Below, in pieces: positions 9,371 to 25,307 of a stretch of DNA of 64,000 nt. The stretch's first letter is position 1. Each line of letters starts with the position of its first letter. The position numbers and the translations under genes were made by a program. The notes beneath the pieces were generated by a model, which saw only the letters and a list, made by a program, of their open reading frames with translations, was not told the origin of the DNA and searched no databases. The stretch covers positions 2,294,001-2,358,000 of the forward strand of contig NZ_CP041660.1 of NCBI RefSeq assembly GCF_007289895.1. Direction: 5' to 3'. The stretch is from Catenovulum sediminis (GTDB lineage: Bacteria; Pseudomonadota; Gammaproteobacteria; Enterobacterales; Alteromonadaceae).

Positions 9371-12193
9371 GTGTTCATTAGAAAATGCAAATTGTTGCCT
9401 ATTTTTATCTGTTCGTTCATTCTAACAGCCTGTTTAAATACCCCTGAAAAGATCCAAGAAACAGAAGTTAAAAATTTACCGGTGACAATCCAAAAAAGTG
9501 CTAAAGATGATAGAGATTACCGTTACCTCACTTTAGCTAATGGAATGCAGGTTATTTTGATTTCTGATGATAAAAGTAGTCAGGCAGTCGCTTCATTAGC
9601 TGTCGGAGTCGGCAGTTTTCAAAACCCACAGAGCCAACCCGGACTTGCGCATTTTGTTGAACATATGCTGTTTTTGGGTACAGAAAAATATCCAGAGCCT
9701 TCAGGTTTTTTTAAATTTGTTGAAACACGCGGCGGTTTTAGCAACGCCTATACGGCTACCGATCATACCAATTATTATTTTTCGGTGAACAAAGCGCACT
9801 TTGCTGAAGGTTTAGATAGATTTAGTGATTATTTTAAAAATCCAACTTTTGCCGCTGAGTACGTAGAAAAGGAACGAATCGCAGTTGATAACGAATGGAC
9901 TAAAAATCGAGCTCATGATGGGCGAATATTGCAACGTGTGCGCGGTGCGACAGGTAATCCGGCACACCCTCTGAGTCGGATTAATGTTGGCAATTTGGAA
10001 ACATTAAAAGATAAACCCGGCTCAAATTTACTGGATGAAAGTAAAGCATTTTTTCAGCAATATTACTCTGCTAATATTATGAATTTGGTACTTGCAGGCC
10101 CATGGTCATTAGATCAGTTAGAAACAATGGCTAAGCAACACTTTTCCAGTATTAAAAACAAAGCTATTCAAAAACCCCAAGTTCAGGTCGCCGGCCTGAT
10201 GCCGCATCAAGTGAATCAACACATTTATTACCAGCCACAACAAGCAAAGCGCTTATTGTTGATTGAATTTTATATGCCAGATAATACAGATAGCTGGCGT
10301 ACTAAAAGCAATGAATTTATCCGCAATCTACTAACCTCTGAAGAACCCGGTACTTTAGGGGAATATTTGCGCTTAGAAAATTTAGCGGTGTCTAGCACTG
10401 TGATGTTTTCACCGGATTACTATGGCAAAGATGGCTACGTTCAGTTTCAAATAGAATTGACCGAAGAAGGAAATGAGAGGGTTGATCAGATTGTTGCAGC
10501 GACTTTAGCGTATATTGATTTGGTAAAACGCCAAGGGATACAGGCTGCATATTACGATGAACTTAAAAGCATGGCAGCGGATCAATTCGCGAATCAGAAT
10601 AATGGTAATTTGATTCGTTCAGCAACTCATCTCAGCTATTTATTGTTTGAATATCCACCCCAGCATGTATTAAATGCGCATGCAGTTTATGAAAAATTTG
10701 ATCCTGAAAGCATTAAACAAACCTTAAGCTATTTGAATGTCGATAATATGCGATTGTGGCATATTCACCCACAGGCTGAAGTCGAGCAGGAGATTCCTCA
10801 TTATTTGGGAAAATATGCGCATCAAGCAATTTCAACAAGTGAAAAAAATCGCTGGCTGGCTGCATCTAAAAAAATACAGCTAGCGCTACCCAAAGCCAAC
10901 GAATTATTTAGCACTGAATCTGATTTAGGCATACAAAGCACCTATGATTCACCGCAGCTTATTTCAGATCAAAACGGCATTGAAGCTTGGTTGATGCACA
11001 GTCAAGCATTTCAGAATAACCAAGGCTGGTTAGATTTAATCATCAATACCGATAGCGGCGATCAAGATGCGCAATACAAGGTTGCGGCTCGTCTCTTCAT
11101 TAATATGTTTGAAAAAAGTCTTATTGCTTGGAGAGATAAAGCGGGCAGAGCAGGGATAAGCATTGATATTCATCCGTATTGGGGGGGTAGTATTCGCTTT
11201 AAAATGCAGGGCAAAAGTGCTAAACATGCAGAGTTGAGCCGTCAATTATTGCAAGCTTTGGTGGACTTTGAAGCAAGCCCGCAAGAATTTGCACAAAGTA
11301 TGCTTGAATATCAGGATAAACTTAAAAACCGCGCATTAGATACACCGGCTGAGCAGGCAAACACCTTGTTAACTCAATTATTGTTTCAAGCGTTTACTGA
11401 TGATCAGTTGCTAGAAGCCAGTCGTTATGTGAGTTTAAAAATGGTAAATGCTTTTAAAGCAGAGTTGTTACAGCGTAATCGGGTGTTAATATTCGCTTAC
11501 GGTGCATATACAGATGAGTCGGTCAGGCAAATCGCAGCAGACAGTAACAGTATATTACCAGATGTAAGGCAGCCTATCGCGCGCTATAAAAAAGATCTAA
11601 TGCCAATTCACAAAGGTGAAATGCTTAGCTTTAAACAGAAAGTTGAACACTCAGATAGTGCTGTAATGGACGCATTTGTTTATCCGAAAAAAGACCTTAA
11701 AGTCGCTATTTTGTTAGAGATTTTAAATGCTCGTTTTCATAATGAATTTTTCCGTCAGCTTAGAACAGAGGAACAACTGGGCTATCAAGTTGGCAGCATG
11801 GCATTCGATTTTGATAACCAGCCTATTTTTTTATTGATGGCGCAAAGTAATAATTCAGATTATAAAAAGTTAAAAACGCGGTTTGACAAGTTCAGGCAGG
11901 ATTTTGCATCGCAAATATCGATACTTTCGGCAGAAGATTTTGAGCAGACAAGAAAGAGCATACTGGCTCAATATCAACAAGATGCGAATAATATATACGA
12001 AGAAGCTCAGCCTTATTTTGCTGACTTTATGGATAATAAGTTAGATTTTGACAGCAAAGCTAAAAGCATTGAGATTCTTAAAAATGTCAAAGTTTCAGAG
12101 CTGCAGGCGTTATATCAAAACATGTTGCTGGGTCGTGACCATATGGAACTGCTCATTCAATTAAAAGGCAGTGGCCTAGTCAAGAAATCGTAA
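9371..12193 (+). CDS. Pitrilysin-type M16A zinc metalloprotease, predicted lipoprotein
   Basis: Insulinase/pitrilysin family peptidase that degrades oligopeptides, here probably tethered in the periplasm. It starts at GTG with a GGAG site about 8 bases upstream. A lipoprotein signal is visible, with the lipobox FILTAC and Cys21 as the lipidation site; E. coli pitrilysin is soluble periplasmic instead. The inverted zinc motif is HFVEH (His94, Glu97, His98), with the third ligand Glu175 in VDNEW, the 81-residue spacing seen in pitrilysin. The C-terminal half contains the RTEEQLGYQVGSM segment, the conserved R..Y substrate-binding region of M16A enzymes. 940 residues agrees with the single-chain four-domain M16A architecture. 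Confidence 0.92.
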   Translation: MFIRKCKLLPIFICSFILTACLNTPEKIQETEVKNLPVTIQKSAKDDRDYRYLTLANGMQVILISDDKSSQAVASLAVGVGSFQNPQSQPGLAHFVEHMLFLGTEKYPEPSGFFKFVETRGGFSNAYTATDHTNYYFSVNKAHFAEGLDRFSDYFKNPTFAAEYVEKERIAVDNEWTKNRAHDGRILQRVRGATGNPAHPLSRINVGNLETLKDKPGSNLLDESKAFFQQYYSANIMNLVLAGPWSLDQLETMAKQHFSSIKNKAIQKPQVQVAGLMPHQVNQHIYYQPQQAKRLLLIEFYMPDNTDSWRTKSNEFIRNLLTSEEPGTLGEYLRLENLAVSSTVMFSPDYYGKDGYVQFQIELTEEGNERVDQIVAATLAYIDLVKRQGIQAAYYDELKSMAADQFANQNNGNLIRSATHLSYLLFEYPPQHVLNAHAVYEKFDPESIKQTLSYLNVDNMRLWHIHPQAEVEQEIPHYLGKYAHQAISTSEKNRWLAASKKIQLALPKANELFSTESDLGIQSTYDSPQLISDQNGIEAWLMHSQAFQNNQGWLDLIINTDSGDQDAQYKVAARLFINMFEKSLIAWRDKAGRAGISIDIHPYWGGSIRFKMQGKSAKHAELSRQLLQALVDFEASPQEFAQSMLEYQDKLKNRALDTPAEQANTLLTQLLFQAFTDDQLLEASRYVSLKMVNAFKAELLQRNRVLIFAYGAYTDESVRQIAADSNSILPDVRQPIARYKKDLMPIHKGEMLSFKQKVEHSDSAVMDAFVYPKKDLKVAILLEILNARFHNEFFRQLRTEEQLGYQVGSMAFDFDNQPIFLLMAQSNNSDYKKLKTRFDKFRQDFASQISILSAEDFEQTRKSILAQYQQDANNIYEEAQPYFADFMDNKLDFDSKAKSIEILKNVKVSELQALYQNMLLGRDHMELLIQLKGSGLVKKS

Positions 12194-12209
12194 CATGGCT
12201 ATGTGGGTG

Positions 12210-13100
12210 TCAATGCTGAGCCGTTGGTGTTAACCAAAGCTCAGCATTATCTAGCTGCGTAGCAGACGGCAAGTTTGGGTTATGCAGTTTCAATATTTTT
12301 CGGTTTTGGATATTTGCCTGTTGAATATGCTGTTGGTTATATTTGTAGAATAACGCATCAAAAGAGCCATCAGATATAGCGGTATTAAAACCATTTTCTA
12401 ATCTGGTTTTTAATGCCGAGTTAGCTCGGTTAATAAAAAAATAAAACGCTGCAGGGTAATGCAATAGCAGTGTTTTTTCGATGCTTAAATTATATTCAGT
12501 ATGGCTTTTTAACTCATCGCCGATTTCAATGATCGACCTTGGGAAAAAATCAAATCGATTCTTTTCCAACATTTCGAACAACCCTTCGTAGCTTGAACTG
12601 CTGACAATTCTGAATCCATTCGCGGCTAGGATATCTGTATCCGGCCAGTCATGTCCTTGCCCTGCAATGTAGCGTCGTAATTCTGCTAATGTGTTTAGTT
12701 TGTCAAAGCGAGTTTGATTTTCAGACTTGATTAACAGCAAACGCCAACCAATAAGGCCTTTATACAGGGGTACTCTGATAGGTGTTAAATTAGTTTCACG
12801 TATTTCATTTGTCATACTCCAGACAACGTCAACCCCCACACCTAAGGCTAACATTTTAAGTGCTCGGTTTTGTGTCATTGCCACGCGGCTGGGTTGTAAT
12901 TTAAATTCACTGTTGTTTTTACTCAGTACTAATTTCAACACTTCTAGCGGGTATACAATTCTTTGATCGAGTTCAGATAAAGGTTTTGGGTAAACCACTG
13001 TTATTGTTTCTTCACTAGCGCTAGCCATATGAATTGCAGCAAAGGTGAATAAAATAGCTAGAATGATGAATTTGATACTCGCTAGAGACTTAATCTTCAT
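12210..13100 (-). CDS. Periplasmic solute-binding-like protein (SBP family 3 type fold)
   Basis: Predicted secreted periplasmic binding protein-like protein of 296 residues. The signal peptide is about residues 1-28 (IKFIILAILFTFAAIHMASA, then SEETI). The mature part begins with the beta strand ITVVYPKP and contains QNRALKMLALGVGVDVVWSMT, a spot where amino-acid binding proteins bind ligand. Many Alteromonadales encode such stand-alone proteins without an adjacent ABC permease, and none is adjacent here. Function (transport, sensing or enzyme) cannot be decided. It is convergent with the M16 gene and divergent from the MFS permease. Confidence 0.72.
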   Translation of the reverse strand: MKIKSLASIKFIILAILFTFAAIHMASASEETITVVYPKPLSELDQRIVYPLEVLKLVLSKNNSEFKLQPSRVAMTQNRALKMLALGVGVDVVWSMTNEIRETNLTPIRVPLYKGLIGWRLLLIKSENQTRFDKLNTLAELRRYIAGQGHDWPDTDILAANGFRIVSSSSYEGLFEMLEKNRFDFFPRSIIEIGDELKSHTEYNLSIEKTLLLHYPAAFYFFINRANSALKTRLENGFNTAISDGSFDALFYKYNQQHIQQANIQNRKILKLHNPNLPSATQLDNAELWLTPTAQH

Positions 13101-13157
13101 TGTGCCGCCATTTAGAAAATTCTTCTTCTAAGTAAAGCATAGTTTTATCAATTCAGT

Positions 13158-13189
13158 AATTTTAGATGCATACGTATGCATCTAAAATT
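13158..13189. promoter_or_regulatory. 32-bp perfect palindrome, probable LacI-family operator
   Basis: Perfect inverted repeat with 16-base arms and no spacer, centred on CG between 13173 and 13174; the core is gatgcatacgtatgcatc. Central-CG palindromes with TGCATA-type half sites are typical of LacI/GalR-family operators, including those of maltose regulators in gammaproteobacteria. It lies about 93 bases before the sugar permease and 57 bases before the divergent binding-protein gene, so it could control either or both. No regulator gene is in the window. Confidence 0.65.
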
Positions 13190-13220
13190 TAGCTTACAAA
13201 GCAATAACCGCTGTTAGAAT

Positions 13221-13246
13221 GTTAATAAAATACGTGTTTTATTAAC
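13221..13246. promoter_or_regulatory. Second palindrome upstream of MFS permease
   Basis: Inverted repeat with perfect 10-base arms gttaataaaa/ttttattaac around tacgtg, again centred on CG. It ends 35 bases before the permease ATG, in the place expected for the core promoter. It may be a second, diverged operator or simply overlap the -10 region. Confidence 0.45.
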
Positions 13247-13281
13247 AATAATCTGAAATTAAATAAGCGGAATTAAATGAT

Positions 13282-14763
13282 ATGAATCAGCCCAAGTTAA
13301 CTTTTTGGCAAATTTGGAATGTCAGTTTTGGCTTTCTCGGTGTACAAATCGGTTTTGCTTTACAAAATGCCAATATAAGTCGGGTGTTATCCGATTTGGG
13401 CGCAAACCTTTATTCTTTGTCTTATATGTGGCTGCTTGCACCTATTATGGGGATTATCATTCAACCGTTAGTGGGGGCTTCTTCTGATAAAATTTGGACT
13501 AAGCTAGGACGCAGGGGACCCTTTATTTTAGCAGGGGCGCTCACTGCGACTATTGCAATGATCTTGATGCCACAGGCACCTGTTTTTGTCGCGTTTATTA
13601 CCCCGATGATATTCGGCCTGATGATGTTAGCGATAATGGATGCCGCTTTTAATGTAGCGTTTCAACCTTTTCGTGCTCTAGTGTCAGATATGGTGCCCGA
13701 ATCGCAAAGAAATCAGGGTTATGCTGTGCAGTCTTTGTTAATTAATATAGGCGCGGTTGTGGGGTCTATTTTGCCTTTTGTTTTAACTAATGTGTTGGCA
13801 ATGAATAATCAGGCCAAGTTAGGTGAAGTGGCCGAAACGGTGGCTTGGTCCTTTTATTTGGGGGCTGCCATAATGATTGGCTCGGTGTTATGGACAATTA
13901 TTAAAACTAAAGAATATGAACCTAAGTCGTATAATCAGTATAAAGGTTTAAATGAATCAGATAAGGCTAGCTTTTTTAAGTTGATCTTGTCTATGCCAAA
14001 AACTATGAAACAATTGGCCATCGTGCAGTTTTTTTCTTGGTTGCCTATGTTTTTAATGTGGGTCTATATATTTGCAGCGGTTACGCAAACTGCTTGGGGA
14101 ATAGATCCGCAATGGTTTGATCCCGATTATATAAACTCAGTTGAGCAAGTACCCGCAGAGGTTATCGCGGCTAAAGGGGCTGCTGGCGATTGGATTGGTA
14201 TTTTATATGCCATGATGTATATTTCTGCAGCCGTATTTTCGGCATTTATGAGTAAATTAGCACATCGATTTGGTCGAAAAATTGTTTATGCATTTGGTTT
14301 AGCTGCGGGTGGTATTGGTTTTCTAACTATGGGTATGTTTACCGATCCGCAAATCGTACACTTAAACCTCTATATCACTCAAGTATCTGTGCCTGCCGGC
14401 GCGGTTGGTTTGTTACTGCCGATGGCAGGCGTTGGTATTGCTTGGGCTGCATTGATCGCAATGCCTTATAGTATTTTGGCGGGTTCTTTGCCGGCCAATA
14501 AAACTGGCGTATATATGGGGATATTTAATTTTACCGTCGCGGGTCCGCAGATTATTTGTGGCTTTTTAGCAGGCCCGATGTTGTTATATGTTTTCGATAA
14601 TCATGCCATTAGTATGATGTGGCTGGCGGGTATATCACTGGTATTAGGTGCAGCTTCGGTATTTTTTGTGCAGGATAAATTACAACCAGGCCAAGCGCAA
14701 AAACAACAAGATGTTGACGAAGCTAAAACTAAAACAGTCGCCGCAGAGCAGGGCATAGTCTAA
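13282..14763 (+). CDS. MFS sugar permease, maltose/sucrose type (SLC45/GPH-like)
   Basis: Inner membrane secondary transporter with about 12 transmembrane helices in 493 residues. The N-terminal FWQIWNVSFGFLGVQIGFAL and NISRVLSDLGA segments and the loop 2-3 motif GASSDKIWTKLGRRGPF are characteristic of the MFS group that contains plant sucrose and proteobacterial maltose carriers. The equivalent loop of the second half is SKLAHRFGRKIVYAFG. An extra loop at about residues 265-300 (TAWGIDPQWFDPDYINSVEQ) is common in this subgroup. The permease is preceded by LacI-like palindromes, which supports sugar-induced expression; no glycosidase or regulator is adjacent. A terminator follows. Maltose as substrate is an inference from family resemblance. 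Confidence 0.88.
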   Translation: MNQPKLTFWQIWNVSFGFLGVQIGFALQNANISRVLSDLGANLYSLSYMWLLAPIMGIIIQPLVGASSDKIWTKLGRRGPFILAGALTATIAMILMPQAPVFVAFITPMIFGLMMLAIMDAAFNVAFQPFRALVSDMVPESQRNQGYAVQSLLINIGAVVGSILPFVLTNVLAMNNQAKLGEVAETVAWSFYLGAAIMIGSVLWTIIKTKEYEPKSYNQYKGLNESDKASFFKLILSMPKTMKQLAIVQFFSWLPMFLMWVYIFAAVTQTAWGIDPQWFDPDYINSVEQVPAEVIAAKGAAGDWIGILYAMMYISAAVFSAFMSKLAHRFGRKIVYAFGLAAGGIGFLTMGMFTDPQIVHLNLYITQVSVPAGAVGLLLPMAGVGIAWAALIAMPYSILAGSLPANKTGVYMGIFNFTVAGPQIICGFLAGPMLLYVFDNHAISMMWLAGISLVLGAASVFFVQDKLQPGQAQKQQDVDEAKTKTVAAEQGIV

Positions 14764-14795
14764 TCATTAAAACTTACGTTCATACTACAGTAAAC

Positions 14796-14838
14796 GCTCG
14801 TCTATGCATTGCAAACAATGTTTGGCGAGCTTTTTTTT
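14796..14838 (+). terminator. Rho-independent terminator of the MFS gene
   Basis: Outer pairing gctcg/cgagc encloses an inner cattg/caatg hairpin and is followed by eight T residues. Confidence 0.65.
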
Positions 14839-14860
14839 AATCTATTTATTGAAGTTTTAT

Positions 14861-14888
14861 AAAAAAAACCAGCCCGTAGGCTGGTTTT
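14861..14888 (-). terminator. Rho-independent terminator of gltBD (bidirectional form)
   Basis: Perfect 10-bp stem aaaaccagcc/ggctggtttt with a 4-base loop. On the minus strand it is followed by a T run (A run on plus at 14861-14868). It lies 44 bases beyond the gltD stop. Confidence 0.8.
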
Positions 14889-14931
14889 ATAAAAAGGCAT
14901 GACTGCTTAAAAAGTTTATCGCTTTGGATTA

Positions 14932-20824
<5,893 letters not shown>

Positions 20825-21173
20825 CAAAACCTCCGAGGCCCACGGTCTTTCCGCTGACTATACCAAAGCGCATATACCGCGATGATAGCTTAGGCTCAAC
20901 CATGTATTTTCATTCAGTAAAATTTTCGACAGAACCTAATACAATAACTATTTATTGTAAAAAGATCAATCTGAGCGATGCACAATAGCTGTGCTGCAGC
21001 ATAAGGTTTATGCTGCCATTTTTAATAAAAACGCCTTTAAAATCGGCTAATTGTTGTTATCTTGTGGCTAAATGGCTTGTAATAGGTGGTTTGTTTTAAG
21101 CTCAATTAAATAAATATTTGGTGAATTTTAATTCATTTTGAATGAATAAACATTCACTTTCGGAAATATTTAT
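20825..21173 (-). promoter_or_regulatory. gltB upstream region with inverted repeats
   Basis: Gene-free stretch between folE2 and gltB that must hold the gltBD promoter. It contains a 7-base-arm repeat acaataa/ttattgt at 20941-20958, a short hairpin gcaca/tgtgc at about 20980-20994, and a 9-base-arm repeat gcagcataa/ttatgctgc at 20996-21016. The last could serve as a folE2 terminator or a regulator site. In E. coli gltBD is controlled by Lrp, but no site could be assigned here. Confidence 0.4.
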
Positions 21174-22103
21174 CTAGTAAGCTCGATAACCGCCTGTAAC
21201 TCCTTTTGTTGCCACGCTAACAGCATCATGAGCATGCAATGATTCATAGTGGTTGACTCTTATCCAAAAATCAGAATAGCCGCTCACCAAGTTTAATGCA
21301 TGTTTCAATCTTCGCCCTGCGTCTTCACAGAACATTAGGTTTTGTCCGTTTAAACGTGCAAATTCTTGCTCATCTTCACGTTTAACGGCTGCTTGAACAG
21401 GTGTCTGTAATGCATTTTCCACTAAATCAACTAAATCAGCAATTGGAAAACTCGTTACATCATCACTTAGTTTAACTTTTACTTCGGCAACGCTACGCTG
21501 GCTATGTGGTGTTGCTACAATGCCTTCTGTTGTTCCTAACCATTGTTTTACCTGGTTTGTGTCAACATTGCTATCGGCACCAAATTTTTCGCTAAAGGCT
21601 TTCTGGATCAATTGTCTGGCAAGCGCTGCAGAGCATGGACAAGTAGAGGAATAGGGCACATCTACTTTCATCTCTGTTTCTACTTTACCATCAAGGTAAA
21701 CACCTGTAATCGTGATAGGGTAGGCTTTCCAACCTTGTTTACCGCTGACCAAAGAGCGCCTGCGCATATGGTAATCAAAATTAAACTTTACGAATGCTTT
21801 GTCGCTTAACTCCTCGTGACTTGCGATAAAGTCATGCAAGAGTTGATTTAAACTTTCTTTCGTCAGACTACCTTCTGTTGAAAGTTGATCCAATAAAAGA
21901 TACAAGCGAGACATATGAATTCCTTTTGCTTGCGCCTGTATTAAATTAACAAAAGCTTCTACTTTCGCGCTAACTGCTCGCTCGGTTTCACCTTTCGCTG
22001 CAATCATAATAGGCACTTCAATTTCACTCATACCAACCCAGTCCAAAACACCTTCGTGTTGGGCTGAAGTTTGGTTTGCAATGTCAGGCATAGACGTTGG
22101 CAT
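21174..22103 (-). CDS. folE2: GTP cyclohydrolase I, type IB (FolE2)
   Basis: Makes 7,8-dihydroneopterin triphosphate from GTP, the first step of folate (and queuosine) synthesis. The 309-residue protein shows the FolE2 signatures [15 protein letters not shown] (conserved Cys), [14 protein letters not shown], and a C-terminal [19 protein letters not shown]. FolE2 lacks the strict zinc requirement of FolE and is often used when zinc is low. No other folate gene is nearby, and no Zur-like box could be identified with confidence in the 258 bases upstream. Whether a canonical folE exists elsewhere in the genome cannot be seen. Confidence 0.95.
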   Translation of the reverse strand: MPTSMPDIANQTSAQHEGVLDWVGMSEIEVPIMIAAKGETERAVSAKVEAFVNLIQAQAKGIHMSRLYLLLDQLSTEGSLTKESLNQLLHDFIASHEELSDKAFVKFNFDYHMRRRSLVSGKQGWKAYPITITGVYLDGKVETEMKVDVPYSSTCPCSAALARQLIQKAFSEKFGADSNVDTNQVKQWLGTTEGIVATPHSQRSVAEVKVKLSDDVTSFPIADLVDLVENALQTPVQAAVKREDEQEFARLNGQNLMFCEDAGRRLKHALNLVSGYSDFWIRVNHYESLHAHDAVSVATKGVTGGYRAY

Positions 22104-22361
22104 TCATACTCCAGATTGATCGTTTAAAGCTACGCTGTTCAAAAAGGGCGCACTTTATACCACAAATTTAGCATTTTGGCTGTGGCTTTTTTAAATATTG
22201 GTGGAATTTCAGTATATCACTGCTCTATTTCGCACATAAACCCAGTATTCTTAAGGCTTTCTTAACTAGACTGCAGGATTATTGCTATCTTGTATTCTTT
22301 TGTGTGCAGTTTAAAGATCAGTCTGACGTATGTTTTTGTGTTTACGGCTCATCTAAGCGAC

Positions 22362-24593
22362 TTATTCAGCCGCTGTGATTTGTTGTAATTGAACAAAGTC
22401 GGTATCGCCTTTGATGACCTTGAGTATTCCATCTTGCGCTAAAGTGCGCATGCCATCGTTGACGCATTGTTTTTTCATTTCTGGCACTGACGCTTCTTTA
22501 TATACCAGTTGGCGCAGTGCAGGGGTCATTTTTAATAATTCATGGATCCCAGTTCTGCCTTTATAGCCACTATTTCCGCACACATCACACCCCTTAGCTT
22601 TATAGAGCGTGAGGTTGTTGTTTTCTATTGCCAGTTCATCGAAGTATTCTTCACCATATTGACGGCGTATAAAATCTATTTCTACTTCGCTGGCGGTATA
22701 AGGCTCTTTGCAGTTTTTACACAAGGTCCTAATTAATCGTTGTGCTAAGATCCCTAAACAGGCGTCTGAAAAATTAACTGGATCCAAACCCAGATCTAGC
22801 AATCGAGTGATGGTTTCTGGTGCTGAGTTGGTGTGTAGTGTTGATAACACTAAGTGTCCTGTCAATGAGGCCTCAACGCCCGCGTGAGCGGTTTCTCGGT
22901 CACGCATTTCACCGATTAAAATAATGTCAGGATCAGCCCTTAAAAACGCTCTGAGTGCTGTTTTAAAGTCGAATCCAATTTTATTGTTCATTTGCACTTG
23001 CTGTAAACCAGGTTGGGTGATTTCAACCGGATCTTCAGCGGTCCATATTTTTTTATCTGGGGTATTCAGCTTACCTAAAACAGCGTGCAGTGTGGTGGTT
23101 TTACCCGAACCTGTCGGGCCGACAACCAATAAAATGCCATGCGGGTGTTGAATCAATCCGCTTAACATATCAAAATTACGCTTTGATAAGTTAAGTGCGG
23201 TAAAAGGTAACGCTCCGCCGGAGGCCAATATCCGCATAACAACGCCTTCACCAAATACGGTGGGAATGGTAGCAACCCTAACTTCAACTAAATTGCCACC
23301 AATCTTAACGGCAAACTTTCCGTCTTGCGGCAGTCTTTTCTCTGCAATGTCCAAGCGTGCTAATATTTTAATTCTTGCGATAGTTGCCGCGTGGTGAGAA
23401 TGTGGGATTTGAATAATTTCCTGACAGACCCCATCTACACGCATGCGCACTTTTGTCGGTGCTTTACCTTTGTTTGGGTCAATATGAATATCAGAAGCGT
23501 CGAGGCGTTTACCATCTTGAAGGACCCGATTGACCAAACGGACAACGGCAGGCGCTTCTTCATTTAAAGCGTCTTCTTCAGAAAATTCATTGGTATCGTC
23601 GTCGTCTTCTATTTCATCGAGAATCTCTCCTAACTCACCTACATTACTGTCATGTGCACTGGAGCCGCCAATGAGCTTAAGTATATCGTCAGGTAACGCT
23701 ACGCAAAGTTCGTAATTGTGTAATCCTGTTGCGCTTTCTATTTCTAATAATAGTGAAGCATTCGTTGGATGAGCCATGACCACGATGGCTTCCATACTTG
23801 GGTTTGCAAGAATCACGATTAGATTCTTTCTTTTATATTGTATGTTCAGCTGTTTGTTTGTTGGATGCTCTTGTAAGGGTGTATTGGCATCAATATAGTT
23901 AACTTGATAATACACTTGTAAAGACATCCCAATATCAGATACGGGGATTTGTGCATCCTCATGGAGTCTGCGTATTAGGTCTGAATATTCTTTAGCTTGC
24001 TCTTCTAATAATTCGAGTTTTTCACGGGTAATAAGTTGTTGATAGACTAGATATTCAAATGGTGTTTTAGTCCCACCCAGCTCATATCTAAACTTTTGCC
24101 CAATAAATGTAGCGAGTTCACTGGCTTTTTCTTGATCAACCGTTTCGAAGCAAGGTTTATCCGAACTATTTATTAATTGAAAAACACCCAACAATACATC
24201 GTTAGCAAGAATCGGAACCACTAACATATTGCGTGTTTTAAAGTGTGTTTGCTTGTCGAAGCGCGCTGCGAATTTAAGTTTTGGATGGATCTTTGATAAT
24301 GAAGCTGAATCGTATGGATCTTTAATAATTAAACTTTGCTTAGTAAAAGCGACATAACCTGCAATCGACTGGGGACCTATTGGCACCCGAATATCCTTGA
24401 TTTCATTGCCAGATTTATAGCGAGAAACAATATCGTAACTGTTTTTCTGTCTTTGATAGACTGTCATACGTTCGCATCTGAAAAGTTTGAGTATTTCGCC
24501 TTCTAATTTGGGTAAAACATCCGTGAAATGCGAGCTTTGATGGATTTCTCGTAATAACTTGGTTAAATTTTGATAAAATAAATCGTTGCTCAT
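22362..24593 (-). CDS. GAF-domain GspE/PilB-family secretion ATPase (orphan)
   Basis: Hexameric type II secretion/type IV pilus-type ATPase with an unusual N-terminal sensor module. The frame is open from 24611, but Met at 24593 (SNDLFYQNLTKLL) is preferred. Residues about 20-185 form a GAF-like domain (TVYQRQ, VPIGPQSIAGYVAFT, TRNMLVVPI, GVFQLINSSD). A middle region of about 200-330 ends in an acidic linker (DEIEDDDDTNEFSEEDA). The motor follows with the Walker A GPTGSGKTTT (about 492), the Asp box EDPVEI, Walker B DPDIILIGEMRDRETA, the His box LSTLHTNSA, and the zinc-binding CKNC/CDVC tetracysteine near the C-terminus. No pilin, GspF or GspD genes adjoin it. It is divergent from the S10 operon. 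Confidence 0.88.
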   Translation of the reverse strand: MSNDLFYQNLTKLLREIHQSSHFTDVLPKLEGEILKLFRCERMTVYQRQKNSYDIVSRYKSGNEIKDIRVPIGPQSIAGYVAFTKQSLIIKDPYDSASLSKIHPKLKFAARFDKQTHFKTRNMLVVPILANDVLLGVFQLINSSDKPCFETVDQEKASELATFIGQKFRYELGGTKTPFEYLVYQQLITREKLELLEEQAKEYSDLIRRLHEDAQIPVSDIGMSLQVYYQVNYIDANTPLQEHPTNKQLNIQYKRKNLIVILANPSMEAIVVMAHPTNASLLLEIESATGLHNYELCVALPDDILKLIGGSSAHDSNVGELGEILDEIEDDDDTNEFSEEDALNEEAPAVVRLVNRVLQDGKRLDASDIHIDPNKGKAPTKVRMRVDGVCQEIIQIPHSHHAATIARIKILARLDIAEKRLPQDGKFAVKIGGNLVEVRVATIPTVFGEGVVMRILASGGALPFTALNLSKRNFDMLSGLIQHPHGILLVVGPTGSGKTTTLHAVLGKLNTPDKKIWTAEDPVEITQPGLQQVQMNNKIGFDFKTALRAFLRADPDIILIGEMRDRETAHAGVEASLTGHLVLSTLHTNSAPETITRLLDLGLDPVNFSDACLGILAQRLIRTLCKNCKEPYTASEVEIDFIRRQYGEEYFDELAIENNNLTLYKAKGCDVCGNSGYKGRTGIHELLKMTPALRQLVYKEASVPEMKKQCVNDGMRTLAQDGILKVIKGDTDFVQLQQITAAE

Positions 24594-24730
24594 ACGCAAG
24601 ACCATAAACATGGATAATCGGGGAATACTTTAAGCCTAATGCATTGCTAACAAACAGTAAATAAATCAAACAGAAACAAGCTACATTCTTTATCGATACC
24701 ATCACTTGATAAATAAATAGTCAATTGAAG

Positions 24731-24758
24731 TTGCAATTAACCTAAATATTCGTATAAT
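24731..24758 (+). promoter_or_regulatory. S10 operon sigma-70 promoter
   Basis: Candidate -35 ttgcaa (24731-24736), 16-base spacer, consensus -10 tataat (24753-24758), about 205 bases before rpsJ, followed by a C-rich start region. This fits the single strong S10 promoter of gammaproteobacteria. Confidence 0.75.
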
Positions 24759-24764
24759 TCGCCC

Positions 24765-25276
<512 letters not shown>

Positions 25277-25307
25277 CAAGCAATTTGAAAGTTAAGAGGT
25301 TCTAAAC

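Noticed and set aside
22104-22361. Zur-type operator upstream of folE2
   Set aside because: No convincing inverted repeat of the Zur type was found by eye.
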